Made by a program: the position numbers and the translations under genes. A DNA stretch of 64,000 bases from an uncultured Eubacterium sp. (GTDB lineage Bacteria; Bacillota; Clostridia; Lachnospirales; Lachnospiraceae), in the NCBI GenBank assembly GCA_910586445.1, contig CAJUHV010000007.1, forward strand, positions 1-64,000. The letters are read 5' to 3'. The notes below the pieces were generated by a model. It saw only the letters and a list, made by a program, of their open reading frames with translations, had not been told where the DNA came from and ran no database searches. Positions 1 to 8,705 of the stretch are shown here, one piece after another (positions within the stretch are counted from its first letter, which is position 1; each line of letters opens with the position of its first letter).

Positions 1-51
1 AGCATCTGCCTTACAAGCAGAGGGTCATAGGTTCGAGCCCTATAGGTCCCA
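1..51 (+). tRNA. tRNA-Val (UAC), 5' part outside window
   Basis: The 3' portion of a tRNA is visible: an anticodon stem-loop with loop CTTACAA (anticodon TAC, valine), a variable region, a T arm with the TTCGAGC loop, and the acceptor 3' strand AGGTCCC followed by discriminator A. The 5' acceptor strand and D arm lie before the window. CCA is not encoded. It is followed 33 bp later by a tRNA-Met, so this is the tail of a tRNA cluster. Confidence 0.9.
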
Positions 52-84
52 TTGATCGCAAATTATGTGTTTTGCAGCTTATAT

Positions 85-158
85 GGCGAGATAGCTCAGC
101 TGGCTAGAGCACACGGTTCATACCCGTGGTGTCGAGGGTTCAAGTCCCCCTCTCGCTA
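85..158 (+). tRNA. tRNA-Met (CAU), probably elongator
   Basis: Complete cloverleaf: acceptor GGCGAGA pairs with TCTCGCT (the first pair is a G-U wobble), D arm AGCTCAGCTGG, anticodon stem CACGG/CCGTG around loop TTCATAC (anticodon CAT), and T loop TTCAAGT. The anticodon stem lacks the three G-C pairs of initiator tRNA, so an elongator is preferred. A tRNA-Ile with a lysidine-modified CAT anticodon cannot be excluded by eye. CCA is not encoded. Confidence 0.9.
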
Positions 159-182
159 CTATCCCCCAATACAGAGAGTTAA

Positions 183-220
183 GGCGCATTCTGGGAGTTC
201 AGAATGCGCCTGAGCTTTTA
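183..220 (+). terminator. Terminator of the tRNA cluster
   Basis: A perfect 11-bp stem, GGCGCATTCTG (183-193) with CAGAATGCGCC (200-210) around a 6-nt loop, is followed by TGAGCTTTTA. The T tract is short and imperfect, but the position directly after two tRNAs fits a rho-independent terminator. Confidence 0.7.
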
Positions 221-284
221 TCCGATTGATCTCATTGTCATGATTGTTCCGCATAGATATAATTCAATGTTCTGCGAATTCCCA

Positions 285-313
285 TTGCTTTTAAAAATCG
301 AATGTATTATAAT
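285..313 (+). promoter_or_regulatory. Sigma-A promoter upstream of purC
   Basis: TTGCTT (285-290), a 17-bp spacer and a perfect TATAAT (308-313). It lies about 80 bp upstream of purC and would drive purC-purF-purB. The roughly 70-nt leader is too short for a purine riboswitch and I see no aptamer fold. Confidence 0.75.
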
Positions 314-392
314 GCACGTGTATCCAGCTGTGCTTGTTTGAAAGCTGGCTCAAAATCGGAGTTTCTATAATAATACTTATGGAGGGCAAAGC

Positions 393-1265
393 ATGAGTAC
401 ACAATTTAAACCAATCAAAGAAGGTAAGGTGAGGCAGGTATATGATGCAGGAGACAGCCTGATCATTGTTGCGACAGACCGGATTTCAGCATTTGACAAT
501 ATATTAAAAAATGAGATCCCGCTGAAAGGCACGGTGCTGACCAGAATGTCTAGTTTCTGGTTTGAATTTACCGAGGATATTGTACCAAACCATATGTTGT
601 CAATAGATACATCGGACATGCCCCAATATTTTCAGACAGAGGAATTTAAAGGCAAGAGCATGAAGTGCAGAAAGCTTACGATGCTGCCGATTGAATGTAT
701 TGTGCGCGGCTATATAACCGGAAGCGGATGGGAAAGCTACTGCAAGGACGGAACGGTCTGCGGCATCCGGCTCAAAGAAGGGCTGAGAGAATCTGACCAG
801 CTGCCGGAGCCGATTTATACACCGACGACAAAAGCGGAGCTTGGCGATCACGATGAGCATATTACATTTGAAGAAAGCGTTCAGATACTTGAAAAGCAGT
901 TTCCGGGAAAAGGGGAGGCATATGCGGCACGGATTAAAGAATGCACAATCAGCCTGTATAAAAAGTGTGCGGAGTATGCTTTGGCCAAAGATATTATTAT
1001 TGCAGATACAAAATTTGAATTCGGACTGGACGAAAACGGCACGGTTGTGCTGGGTGATGAGATGCTGACGCCGGACAGTTCCAGATTCTGGCCGCTTAAA
1101 GGATATCAGCCGGGACAGGGGCAGCCTTCGTTTGACAAGCAGTTTGTTCGAGACTGGCTGAAGGGCAATCCGGGTAATGACGGCCTGCTGCCGGATGAAG
1201 TAGTAGAAAAGACAGCTGCAAAATACCAAGAAGCGTATGAGCTTATTACAGGAAAAGCGTTGTAA
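393..1265 (+). CDS. purC: Phosphoribosylaminoimidazole-succinocarboxamide synthase
   Basis: SAICAR synthase joins aspartate to CAIR in an ATP-dependent step of de novo purine synthesis. The 290-residue protein begins with the family's N-terminal KEGKVRQVYD strand and the ATDRISAFD motif. It contains the signatures PIECIVRGYITGSGW and, near residue 205, DTKFEFGLD. At 290 aa it belongs to the longer (yeast ADE1-like) version rather than the roughly 235-aa E. coli type. A GGAGG site sits about 8 nt before the ATG. It is the first gene of a purC-purF-purB run, 18 bp before purF. Function is assigned from family motifs. Confidence 0.96.
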   Translation: MSTQFKPIKEGKVRQVYDAGDSLIIVATDRISAFDNILKNEIPLKGTVLTRMSSFWFEFTEDIVPNHMLSIDTSDMPQYFQTEEFKGKSMKCRKLTMLPIECIVRGYITGSGWESYCKDGTVCGIRLKEGLRESDQLPEPIYTPTTKAELGDHDEHITFEESVQILEKQFPGKGEAYAARIKECTISLYKKCAEYALAKDIIIADTKFEFGLDENGTVVLGDEMLTPDSSRFWPLKGYQPGQGQPSFDKQFVRDWLKGNPGNDGLLPDEVVEKTAAKYQEAYELITGKAL

Positions 1266-1283
1266 AAAGACTGAAGGAGATTT

Positions 1284-2708
1284 ATGGAGAGAATCAAGGA
1301 AGAATGCGGCGTTATGGGCGTATATGATTTTGACGGCAATGATGTGGCTTCTGATATATATTATGGATTGTTTGCGCTGCAGCACCGCGGACAGGAGAGC
1401 TGCGGCATAGCGGTCAGTGATACGAACGGGCCGAAGCGTAAAGTAGATTCTTATAAAGATATGGGACTGGTCAACGAAGTATTTGACTATGAGAAATTAA
1501 GCTGCCTGCACGGTGATATAGGAGTCGGCCATGTCCGTTATTCTACGGCGGGTGCCTCCACAAGAGAGAATGCGCAGCCGCTGGTATTGAACTATGTAAA
1601 AGGCACGCTCGGCATGGCGCATAACGGCAACCTGATTAACGCGGAGGAGTTAAGGCGTGAGCTGGAATTTACCGGGGCTATTTTTCAGACTACGATCGAC
1701 TCGGAAGTGATCGCTTATCATATTGCGAGGGAGCGCCTGAATTCGCATACGGTAGAAGAAGCAGTTGTAAGGGCGGTAAAAAAGATCAAAGGCGCATATT
1801 CGCTGGTTGTGATGAGCCCGCGTAAGCTGATCGGTGCGAGAGACCCGTTTGGGTTTAAGCCGCTGTGCATAGGCAGGAGAGGCAATGCATATCTTTTGGC
1901 ATCTGAGACATGTGCGCTTGAGACAATCGGAGCGGAATTTGTGCGTGATGTGCGGCCGGGAGAGGTAGTTACAATCTCGCCGGAAGAAGGCATACAGTCG
2001 GATACATCATTGTGCCTGCCGAAGGAGCAGGAGGCAAGGTGTATATTTGAATATATTTATTTTGCAAGGCCGGACAGCCATATAGACGGTGTCAGCGTAT
2101 ATAATTCCAGAATTGAGGCCGGAAGGTATCTGGCGCTGGATTCGCCGGCCGCTGCAGACCTGGTCGTGGGAGTGCCGGAGTCCGGCAATGCGGCAGCGCT
2201 GGGCTATTCGATGCAGTCGGGCATACCATACGGCGTTGCATTTATGAAAAACAGCTATGTCGGCAGGACGTTTATAAAGCCGAAGCAGTCTTACCGTGCA
2301 GACGGTGTACGTGTAAAATTAAATGTAATCAAAGAAGCAGTCAACGGTAAACGTATTATTATGATTGATGATTCGATTGTGCGCGGGACGACATCGGGCA
2401 GGATTGTATCGATGTTGAAAGAAGCAGGTGCTGCCGAGGTGCATGTGCGTATCAGCTCGCCGCCGTTTTTATGGCCGTGCTATTTTGGTACAGACATTCC
2501 GCAGCGCGAGCAGCTGATTGCGTATAACCACAGCCTGGATGAAATCCGCGGCCTTTTAGGTGCGGACAGCCTGGCGTATTTAAAGACAGAGCGTCTGGAG
2601 GAAATGGTCAGCGGTTTATCAATCTGTCGAGGCTGTTTTACAGGCACCTATCCGATCGAACCGCCGAAGGAGGATATACGCGGGGATTATTATGACCGTA
2701 ATATGTAA
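1284..2708 (+). CDS. purF: Amidophosphoribosyltransferase
   Basis: Catalyses the committed step of purine synthesis, transferring glutamine amide nitrogen to PRPP. The N-terminal Ntn hydrolase domain starts KEECGVMGVY, so Cys8 should be the nucleophile exposed after removal of a 7-residue propeptide. The PRTase domain has the PRPP loop IIMIDDSIVRGTTSG at about residues 355-369. Cysteines in CIFEYIYFARPDS, PFLWPCYFG and CRGC match the 4Fe-4S ligand set of Bacillus-type PurF, so an oxygen-labile cluster is likely. It lies 18 bp after purC and 33 bp before purB. Confidence 0.97.
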   Translation: MERIKEECGVMGVYDFDGNDVASDIYYGLFALQHRGQESCGIAVSDTNGPKRKVDSYKDMGLVNEVFDYEKLSCLHGDIGVGHVRYSTAGASTRENAQPLVLNYVKGTLGMAHNGNLINAEELRRELEFTGAIFQTTIDSEVIAYHIARERLNSHTVEEAVVRAVKKIKGAYSLVVMSPRKLIGARDPFGFKPLCIGRRGNAYLLASETCALETIGAEFVRDVRPGEVVTISPEEGIQSDTSLCLPKEQEARCIFEYIYFARPDSHIDGVSVYNSRIEAGRYLALDSPAAADLVVGVPESGNAAALGYSMQSGIPYGVAFMKNSYVGRTFIKPKQSYRADGVRVKLNVIKEAVNGKRIIMIDDSIVRGTTSGRIVSMLKEAGAAEVHVRISSPPFLWPCYFGTDIPQREQLIAYNHSLDEIRGLLGADSLAYLKTERLEEMVSGLSICRGCFTGTYPIEPPKEDIRGDYYDRNM

Positions 2709-2741
2709 TATATAAAAAGTAAAAAGGAGGAGCAGTTGGCT

Positions 2742-4202
2742 ATGGCAGCAGTTACAGACAGGTATACAAGCCCGCTGTCGGAAAGATATGCCAGCAGGCA
2801 GATGCAGTATATATTTTCTCAGGATAAAAAGTTCCGTACCTGGAGAAAACTGTGGATTGCACTGGCAGAAACGGAAATGGAGCTGGGCCTTACGGGCGAG
2901 GCGGGCGAACCGGTCATTACGCAGGAGATGATCAGCGAGCTGAAGGAGCATGCAGAGGACATCAATTATGATGTGGCGTTAAAACGCGAGAAAGAAGTAC
3001 GCCATGATGTGATGAGCCATGTATACGCATATGGGGTGCAGTGTCCGAAAGCAGCCGGTATTATCCATCTTGGCGCAACGTCATGCTATGTAGGTGACAA
3101 TACAGATCTTATACTGATGACAGAGGCGCTGCAGCTGGTCCGCACAAAGCTTGTAAACGTCATTTATGAGCTTGCAAAATTTGCAGAGGCATACAAAGGG
3201 CTGCCGACGCTTGCATTCACGCATTTTCAGCCTGCACAGCCTACGACTGTAGGAAAACGTGCCTCTCTATGGCTGCAGGAGTTTTTAATGGATCTGGAGG
3301 ATACAGATTATGTAATCAGCACGATAAAGCTGCTGGGATCAAAAGGCACGACCGGGACGCAGGCCAGCTTTCAAGAGCTGTTTCAAGGGGATCAGGAGAA
3401 GATCGACCGCATTGATCCTATGATCGCAGAGAAAATGGGATATAAATACTGCTATCCGGTATCCGGCCAGACATATTCCAGAAAAGTGGACACGAGAGCT
3501 GCAAATGTGCTCGCAGGCATAGCGGCAAGCGCCCATAAGATGTCAAATGATATCCGCCTGCTGCAGCATTTAAAAGAAATAGAGGAGCCGTTTGAAAAAA
3601 ATCAGATCGGGTCTTCCGCTATGGCATATAAAAGAAATCCTATGCGCAGCGAGCGTATAGCCTCACTGTCACGCTATGTCATGATTGATGCATTGAATCC
3701 GGCGATTACATCTGCGGTACAGTGGTTTGAACGGACTCTGGATGATTCTGCAAACAAGCGCCTTTCGATACCGGAAGCATTCTTGGCAGTAGACGGCATT
3801 TTAGATCTCTGTCTGAATGTAGTGGACGGGCTTGTTGTATATGATAAGGTAATCAAAAAGCATATGATGGCAGAGCTGCCTTTTATGGCGACAGAGAATA
3901 TTATGATGGATGCAGTCAAAAAGGGCGGCAGCCGTCAAAAGCTGCATGAGCGTATCCGCCAGCTGTCTATGCAGGCGGGTGAAAATGTGAAAAAGCACGG
4001 CCTGGACAATAACCTGCTAGAGCTAATTGCGGCAGACCCGGAATTCCAGCTCTCGATCGAAGAGCTGCAAAAAGGCATGGAGCCGGAAAAATATGTCGGA
4101 AGGGCACCGCTTCAGGTGGAGAAGTTTTTAAAAGAAGTAGTAAATCCAGTGCTGGAGGCAAATAAAGACCTGCTTGGAGTAAAGGCGGAGATTTTTGTAT
4201 AA
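2742..4202 (+). CDS. purB: Adenylosuccinate lyase
   Basis: Cleaves SAICAR to AICAR plus fumarate and adenylosuccinate to AMP plus fumarate. The fumarase/aspartase superfamily signature GSSAMAYKRNPMRSE is present with its flexible-loop serine, as is the histidine region TSCYVGDNTD. AAGGAGG (2724-2730) precedes two possible starts: TTG 2736 (5-nt spacing) and ATG 2742 (11-nt spacing). The ATG is chosen because family members normally begin a few residues before TDRYTSPLSERY, but the TTG has the better spacing. This is the last gene of the purine run. Confidence 0.96.
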   Translation: MAAVTDRYTSPLSERYASRQMQYIFSQDKKFRTWRKLWIALAETEMELGLTGEAGEPVITQEMISELKEHAEDINYDVALKREKEVRHDVMSHVYAYGVQCPKAAGIIHLGATSCYVGDNTDLILMTEALQLVRTKLVNVIYELAKFAEAYKGLPTLAFTHFQPAQPTTVGKRASLWLQEFLMDLEDTDYVISTIKLLGSKGTTGTQASFQELFQGDQEKIDRIDPMIAEKMGYKYCYPVSGQTYSRKVDTRAANVLAGIAASAHKMSNDIRLLQHLKEIEEPFEKNQIGSSAMAYKRNPMRSERIASLSRYVMIDALNPAITSAVQWFERTLDDSANKRLSIPEAFLAVDGILDLCLNVVDGLVVYDKVIKKHMMAELPFMATENIMMDAVKKGGSRQKLHERIRQLSMQAGENVKKHGLDNNLLELIAADPEFQLSIEELQKGMEPEKYVGRAPLQVEKFLKEVVNPVLEANKDLLGVKAEIFV

Positions 4203-4208
4203 CCGGTA

Positions 4209-4264
4209 TGCTCGTGCATACGGGCCGATTCTGGCTGAAATAGAATCGGGCCGCAGCACGAGCA
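4209..4264. terminator. Nested hairpin after purB
   Basis: Outer arms TGCTCGTGC (4209-4217) and GCACGAGCA (4256-4264) enclose a second stem, CCGATTCT (4225-4232) with AGAATCGG (4242-4249). Neither strand shows a good T tract, but the structure lies between convergent purB and the flavin-reductase-like gene, so it probably ends transcription from one or both sides. Confidence 0.5.
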
Positions 4265-4292
4265 GCATTAGATCTTTATATGATATTTTGTG

Positions 4293-4799
4293 TTATCTGG
4301 CCAGTATCTGGACGATTTCGCCTACATACATCGTATGTAAGTCGCCGTCCGCATACCACTGCTGTTTTATGTCCGGGTCAAGAAACTGTTCTGGCAGTAT
4401 CGGGGTTGCCGACATTTTTTTACAGCAGATGACGAAATTTCCCTCGTCGATAAAAGGTATTTCTTCATAATAGTTTATATTCATTTTTGCAGTCTTAAAT
4501 TTATCTTCTTTTCTGCCGGATACGATTCCGAAATATTTCATTGCGGATTTGTAGGAACTGTCAAAGAACGTAAGAGAAAAATGATCACTTTCGTCAATGA
4601 GCTCTTTTGTATAGCGGCTTTCCCTGACAAAGATGTACGCAGTATTTTTGCCCCAGAGAACACCAACGCCTCCCCAGCTAGCTGTCATGGCGTTGATTTT
4701 GTCACCGGATTTTACTGTGATCAGCATCCATTCTTTTCCGATTTTTGTAAATGGGTCGAACTCGATCAGATCGACCGGATAAGGCTGAAATGCGTGCAT
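4293..4799 (-). CDS. Flavin reductase-like FMN-binding protein
   Basis: This 168-residue protein resembles the flavin reductase-like split-barrel family that binds FMN. The segment WMLITVKSGDKINAMTASWG is the typical flavin-binding opening, and SRYTKELIDESDHFSLTFF matches the following conserved region. The substrate is not predictable; clostridial relatives are annotated only as flavin reductase family proteins. AAAGGGG lies upstream of ATG 4799. The gene is monocistronic and convergent with purB. Confidence 0.8.
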   Translation of the reverse strand: MHAFQPYPVDLIEFDPFTKIGKEWMLITVKSGDKINAMTASWGGVGVLWGKNTAYIFVRESRYTKELIDESDHFSLTFFDSSYKSAMKYFGIVSGRKEDKFKTAKMNINYYEEIPFIDEGNFVICCKKMSATPILPEQFLDPDIKQQWYADGDLHTMYVGEIVQILAR

Positions 4800-5004
4800 G
4801 ATAATTTACCCCTTTCTATCTATATTATAAAATACATTTTTAATATATTATAACCTTTTCAGAGAAAAAAGACAATAACCGGATAATTATTGGGCAAAAT
4901 ATTGTGAAAAATAAATTGAAAAAAATGTGGAAAAACTACATTGAATGCGATAGAATACTGATATATTTAATCATTAAAACAGTGATAAGGAATGAGAGTG
5001 GATT

Positions 5005-5907
5005 ATGAGCGTTAAGATGAATGATATTGATAATACAAGGCTGGAGGAGGTAATGGGCCTGTATGCCAAAGCACAGGACAAAGATACGCTTACGCAGCTG
5101 GTTTTTGCTTTAAAAGATACAAAGCTGTTTGTACCGGCCATGGCACAGCCGAAAAAGGGCGGATTTCAGCCGTATATTATCAAAAATCCCCAGGGCGACC
5201 TTTATATGCCTACATATACCTCGATTAAGAAATTTCCCGAGGATCAGAAATATCAGGGCATGTTAAAGCTGTCGTATAAGCAGTGTGTATCCATGCTGCT
5301 GGACAGCCCTACGCTGGTACAGGGAATGGTATTAAATCCCTATGCCGACAATCTGATCTTAAAAACACAGATGCTGGAGCTGAGCCGCAAGGTGGAGCAG
5401 CAGGTGCAGGCAAGGCCGAAGTCTGTTACAATGAAGCTGGAAGATTTCCATATGGTGACAAGGCATTTTGTGGAATTTAAACAGATTCCAGAAAAACTGT
5501 TTACGCAGAAAATGGAATTTACGCAGAGCGTAACGGGCGAACTGCTCTGTGAGATGTACAAGGAGCCTTATACGCAGGCAGGCCAGGAAGGGCAGTGTAC
5601 TTACACACCGGATCAGTTTGAGATTATGGAGCTGAATATCAAGGAAGATTTAAATATCATGCAGATTGTTGTGCCGTCCCAGCATCTGTATAAGACAAAC
5701 TGCCGCGAGATTTACCTTGTATGGAATCCGCAGACAGAAGAAACCGGTTATTATGTGGTTGAAAAAGGTACAGAGCCGGACGGAAAGACATTTTATCTGG
5801 ATGTTGTTAAAAAAGACGGCGGATCTGAACGGTTGGAGGAAGCGCCGTCAGAAGGAAATGTAATGAACCGTATTATAGAATTGTTTGAGGCATCGCAGGA
5901 GGATTAA
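5005..5907 (+). CDS. SseB-like N-terminal domain protein
   Basis: A 300-residue cytoplasmic protein with no signal peptide. The first ~120 residues, with KDTKLFVPAM, DLYMPTYTS and LDSPTLVQGMVLNPYADNLIL, resemble the SseB protein N-terminal domain, whose molecular role is poorly known. The rest I do not recognise; the segment LELSRKVEQQVQARPKS looks helical and links two mixed alpha/beta parts. It is first in a run with the HD hydrolase (start 7 bp downstream) and the rRNA methyltransferase, suggesting a single transcript. Confidence 0.6.
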   Translation: MSVKMNDIDNTRLEEVMGLYAKAQDKDTLTQLVFALKDTKLFVPAMAQPKKGGFQPYIIKNPQGDLYMPTYTSIKKFPEDQKYQGMLKLSYKQCVSMLLDSPTLVQGMVLNPYADNLILKTQMLELSRKVEQQVQARPKSVTMKLEDFHMVTRHFVEFKQIPEKLFTQKMEFTQSVTGELLCEMYKEPYTQAGQEGQCTYTPDQFEIMELNIKEDLNIMQIVVPSQHLYKTNCREIYLVWNPQTEETGYYVVEKGTEPDGKTFYLDVVKKDGGSERLEEAPSEGNVMNRIIELFEASQED

Positions 5908-5914
5908 GGCAGAA

Positions 5915-6880
5915 ATGACTACGGTAGGGGTTTTGATGAGTAATGCATATGTGGATTATTCTTCACATTTGATCCGGGGGCTCTGCTTACGGGCTAAGGA
6001 GCAGGGAAATGTGAATCTGATTTTTTTTCCGGGCATTTTAGGCAGCGATTTTGTCAGCAGGGGAAGAGAAGACGGGCAGTATGACGAGGCGGTTTCGCTT
6101 GCGGACGTCTTTATTATCTCAGATCAGGAAATGCTGCATATGCTCTTAGAGCAGCCGGAGCACTCTATATTTTCAAATATATTGGAGCATACGCCGTACG
6201 TACTGTTAAAGGATGATGCGGGAGATGTGCTTGAGCGTGCGTGCGCGCTAGCAGAAGGGGGCACGAGTGAGCCGGCTGTCTATGAAGATTTTTTCCCGCC
6301 AGAGAAAGACAGCAGGACGCAGCGGAGGGATAATTTTGAGCGTGCGCTTGAGTTTGCCATGATGGCGCATAAAGGACAGGTGCGCAAGGGTTCTTCGATA
6401 CCGTACATTGTCCATCCGATTGAAACGGCTTTGATTGCAATGACGCTGACCGATGACCAGGACATTATTATTGCGGCAATGTTTCATGATATCATAGAGG
6501 ATACCCGTTACAGTGCCAAGGAGATTGAGGATGCATTTGGGGCACATATCGCCCGGCTCGTGCAGCAGGAGAGTGAAGATAAAAGAATCGGACAGAGTGC
6601 CAGCGAAACGTGGAAAATCCGCAAGCAGGAATTTATCGACGGGCTGGATAAAAAATCAAAGGACGTAAAGGTGATAGCACTGGCGGACAAGCTCTCCAAT
6701 ATGCGCGCAACCTATGAGGGATACTGCAAAAACGGGGAACAGTTCTGGCTCCGCTTTAATGAAAAACGCAAAGAAATGCATGGGTGGTACTACCGCACGG
6801 TGGCAGATAAGCTGCGGGAATTTGAAGATACGGATGCGTGGCAGGAGCTGGACAGCCTGATTGAGAAAGTATTTGGCTAG
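5915..6880 (+). CDS. MESH1/SpoT-like HD hydrolase with LacI-like N-terminal fragment
   Basis: Residues 145-280 carry an HD phosphohydrolase domain of the RelA/SpoT-MESH1 type: AHKGQVRKG (first His), PYIVHP, FHDIIEDT (HD pair plus acidic) and LADKLSNMR (distal Asp). All metal-site residues are present, so (p)ppGpp or NADPH hydrolysis is possible. Residues 1-115 (TTVGVLMSNAYVDYSSHLIRGL) look like the first strands of a LacI/periplasmic-binding-like fold, too short to be a whole sensor. ATG 5915 is preferred to the in-frame TTG 5885, which overlaps the upstream gene; AGGAGG is at 5897-5902. Substrate is inference. Confidence 0.7.
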   Translation: MTTVGVLMSNAYVDYSSHLIRGLCLRAKEQGNVNLIFFPGILGSDFVSRGREDGQYDEAVSLADVFIISDQEMLHMLLEQPEHSIFSNILEHTPYVLLKDDAGDVLERACALAEGGTSEPAVYEDFFPPEKDSRTQRRDNFERALEFAMMAHKGQVRKGSSIPYIVHPIETALIAMTLTDDQDIIIAAMFHDIIEDTRYSAKEIEDAFGAHIARLVQQESEDKRIGQSASETWKIRKQEFIDGLDKKSKDVKVIALADKLSNMRATYEGYCKNGEQFWLRFNEKRKEMHGWYYRTVADKLREFEDTDAWQELDSLIEKVFG

Positions 6881-6907
6881 ATGTGTTTGAAAAGGAGGAT
6901 GGAGACG

Positions 6908-8518
6908 GTGGGACTTCCGCAGGAGTTTAAAGATCGCGTACGCTGCCAGCTGGGGGATTCATATGAAGACTTTTTAGCAGAGTACAAAAAAGAGAGGGTG
7001 TATGGCCTGCGCTATAATCCATTAAAAATAGAGAAAAAAAGGCTGGTCGATGTGCTGTCGTCATATCAGACGGTACTGGAGCCGGCAGACTGGGCCGAAG
7101 AGGGATTTTATTATAAATCCGAGGCGCAGCCGGGAAAGCTGGCGCTGCATGAGGCGGGTGCTTATTACATTCAAGAGCCGAGCGCAATGATCGCCGTTTC
7201 CCTGTTAGATCCCCGGCCGGGTGATCGGGTGCTTGACCTATGTGCTGCGCCGGGAGGCAAAAGCACGCAGATTGCCGGAAGGCTGCGCGGCAGCGGGCTG
7301 TTGGTTTCAAATGAAATCATCCCTGACCGGGCAAAAATACTGTCTCGAAATATCGAACGCATGGGCATTGCCAATGCCGTTGTATTAAATGAAACGCCGG
7401 AGCGCTTGGCAGAGCGCTATCCGGCGTTTTTTGACCGGATTGTAGTGGACGCACCTTGTTCTGGTGAGGGGATGTTTCGAAAAGATGTAAATGCCCGTAA
7501 GGAATGGAGCACTAGGCAGGTGGAACTATGTGCGGCAAGGCAGAGGGAGATTTTGTCCTATGCCGAGCAGATGCTCAAACCGGGCGGCGTACTTGTCTAC
7601 TCGACCTGTACGTTTGCTCCGACGGAGAATGAGGAAATGGCAGCGTGGTTTGTGGAGCAGTATCCGCAGCTTACCCTTACAAGCATTGAGCAGATCTGGC
7701 CGCACAGACAGCGCGGTGAAGGACATTTTGCAGCGCGGTTTTGTAAGGAAGGCGGGCTTTGCGGCAGTATGCAGGACGGGGAAGAAAGGCTGGAAGAGGC
7801 GGACAGCGTCTGCGGCAGGGCGGATATGGATGAAAAGAAAGCGTGCAGTGATGAAAAGAAGACAGGTTTGTGCGCAGAGAAAGCGGGCTATGATGAAAAA
7901 AAGAAAGCAGGCTATGATGCGAAGAAGGTCTGTATGGTGAGAAAGAACGCAGGCTATGATGAAAGGATGGAGGATTATGATGAAAAGAAGATTGGCATAG
8001 GAAGAAAGAAAGCGGGCTGTGATGGAAAGAAGACGGGCATGGGAAGAAAGAAAGCGCGCAGTGATGAAAAGAAGGCTGGCGGAAAGCAGGATTTTATACA
8101 GCCTGTCATGCAGTTTTTATCAGAAACGCTGTCGCAGGAAAAGGCAGAATATATTTCAGGACAAATAAATGCCGGCAGGCTGGAAGCATTCGGCGATCAG
8201 CTGTATTTAAAACCGAAAGACATCGGCAGGCTGGACGGGCTGAAAGTACTGCGGGCGGGCCTGCAGCTGGGAGGCATGAAAAAGAACCGCTTTGAGCCGT
8301 CGCACGCACTTGCTATGTCGCTTCATCCTAAGGAGGCAGCGCGGGTGCTGGAGCTTGCGCCGAAAGATCACGAAAAGTATCTGCGCGGAGAGACGATCAG
8401 CTGCACGCTGCGCAGCGGCTGGACGCTTGTCATCGTGGAGGGCTGTTCAATCGGATGGGGCAAGGCAGTACAGGGCGTTTTGAAAAATCATTATCCAAAG
8501 GGGCTGCGCAGAAAATAA
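6908..8518 (+). CDS. rRNA m5C methyltransferase (RsmB/RsmF, NOL1/NOP2/Sun family) with repeat-rich insert
   Basis: A SAM-dependent cytosine-C5 RNA methyltransferase. It has the SAM loop VLDLCAAPGGKST, motif IV VDAPCSGEGMF and motif VI YSTCTFAPTENE, supplying both catalytic cysteines. The C-terminal part (LYLKPKD, LRAGLQLGGMKKNRFEPSHALA) matches the PUA-like end of RsmF-type enzymes. Between them, residues ~306-393 form a Lys/Asp/Glu/Gly-rich stretch of imperfect repeats (YDEKKKAG-like), absent from typical members. GTG 6908 is chosen because AAGGAGG (6892-6898) directly abuts the alternative ATG 6899 and sits 9 nt before the GTG. Last gene of the 5005-8518 run. Confidence 0.88.
   Translation: MGLPQEFKDRVRCQLGDSYEDFLAEYKKERVYGLRYNPLKIEKKRLVDVLSSYQTVLEPADWAEEGFYYKSEAQPGKLALHEAGAYYIQEPSAMIAVSLLDPRPGDRVLDLCAAPGGKSTQIAGRLRGSGLLVSNEIIPDRAKILSRNIERMGIANAVVLNETPERLAERYPAFFDRIVVDAPCSGEGMFRKDVNARKEWSTRQVELCAARQREILSYAEQMLKPGGVLVYSTCTFAPTENEEMAAWFVEQYPQLTLTSIEQIWPHRQRGEGHFAARFCKEGGLCGSMQDGEERLEEADSVCGRADMDEKKACSDEKKTGLCAEKAGYDEKKKAGYDAKKVCMVRKNAGYDERMEDYDEKKIGIGRKKAGCDGKKTGMGRKKARSDEKKAGGKQDFIQPVMQFLSETLSQEKAEYISGQINAGRLEAFGDQLYLKPKDIGRLDGLKVLRAGLQLGGMKKNRFEPSHALAMSLHPKEAARVLELAPKDHEKYLRGETISCTLRSGWTLVIVEGCSIGWGKAVQGVLKNHYPKGLRRK
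7825..8085 (+). repeat. Degenerate tandem repeats inside the rRNA methyltransferase gene
   Basis: Imperfect units of roughly 21-24 bp built on GATGAAAAGAAAGCGGGC recur about ten times. They encode Asp-Glu-Lys-Lys-Ala-Gly variants alternating with Gly-(Arg/Cys)-Lys-Lys units. Unit length stays a multiple of three so the frame is kept. Units differ by point changes, so the expansion is not recent everywhere. Confidence 0.8.
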
Positions 8519-8544
8519 GGACAGTTTTTTTCGAAATAAGGTCA

Positions 8545-8573
8545 TAAACAGACCGCACCGTTACTGCTATACT
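8545..8573 (+). promoter_or_regulatory. Putative rhaBAD promoter
   Basis: TAAACA (8545-8550), a 17-bp spacer and TATACT (8568-8573), about 130 bp upstream of rhaB. The -35 is weak, as expected for an activated sugar operon. Confidence 0.45.
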
Positions 8574-8590
8574 ATGCTTACAGACAGCAG

Positions 8591-8675
8591 CAGACAATAA
8601 CAGGCAGTATACAGTAAGCAGAAGCGGTTCAGACAAAACACTTATAAGTGTACTTAGTGGAGAAGGTATTGTCTG
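8591..8675. promoter_or_regulatory. Palindromes in the rhaB leader, possible operator
   Basis: A perfect 14-bp palindrome ACACTTATAAGTGT (8638-8651) lies between CAGACAATA (8591-8599) and its inverted copy TATTGTCTG (8667-8675). Together they look like regulator binding sites or an mRNA structure just before the rhaB ribosome site. No rhamnose regulator is encoded nearby, so the binding protein is unknown. Confidence 0.4.
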
Positions 8676-8705
8676 GACAAAAAGCAGAACGGAGGAATAA
8701 ATGAA

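Noticed and set aside
240..392. Purine riboswitch upstream of purC
   Set aside because: The leader after the predicted start is only about 70 nt and no aptamer-like three-way junction is visible.
600..1385. Long minus-strand open frame opposite purC/purF
   Set aside because: Low-complexity shadow of the real plus-strand genes, with no plausible protein features.
7825..8085. Tandem repeats considered as a CRISPR array or minisatellite outside genes
   Set aside because: Units are degenerate, adjacent without unique spacers, and lie in frame inside a methyltransferase gene.
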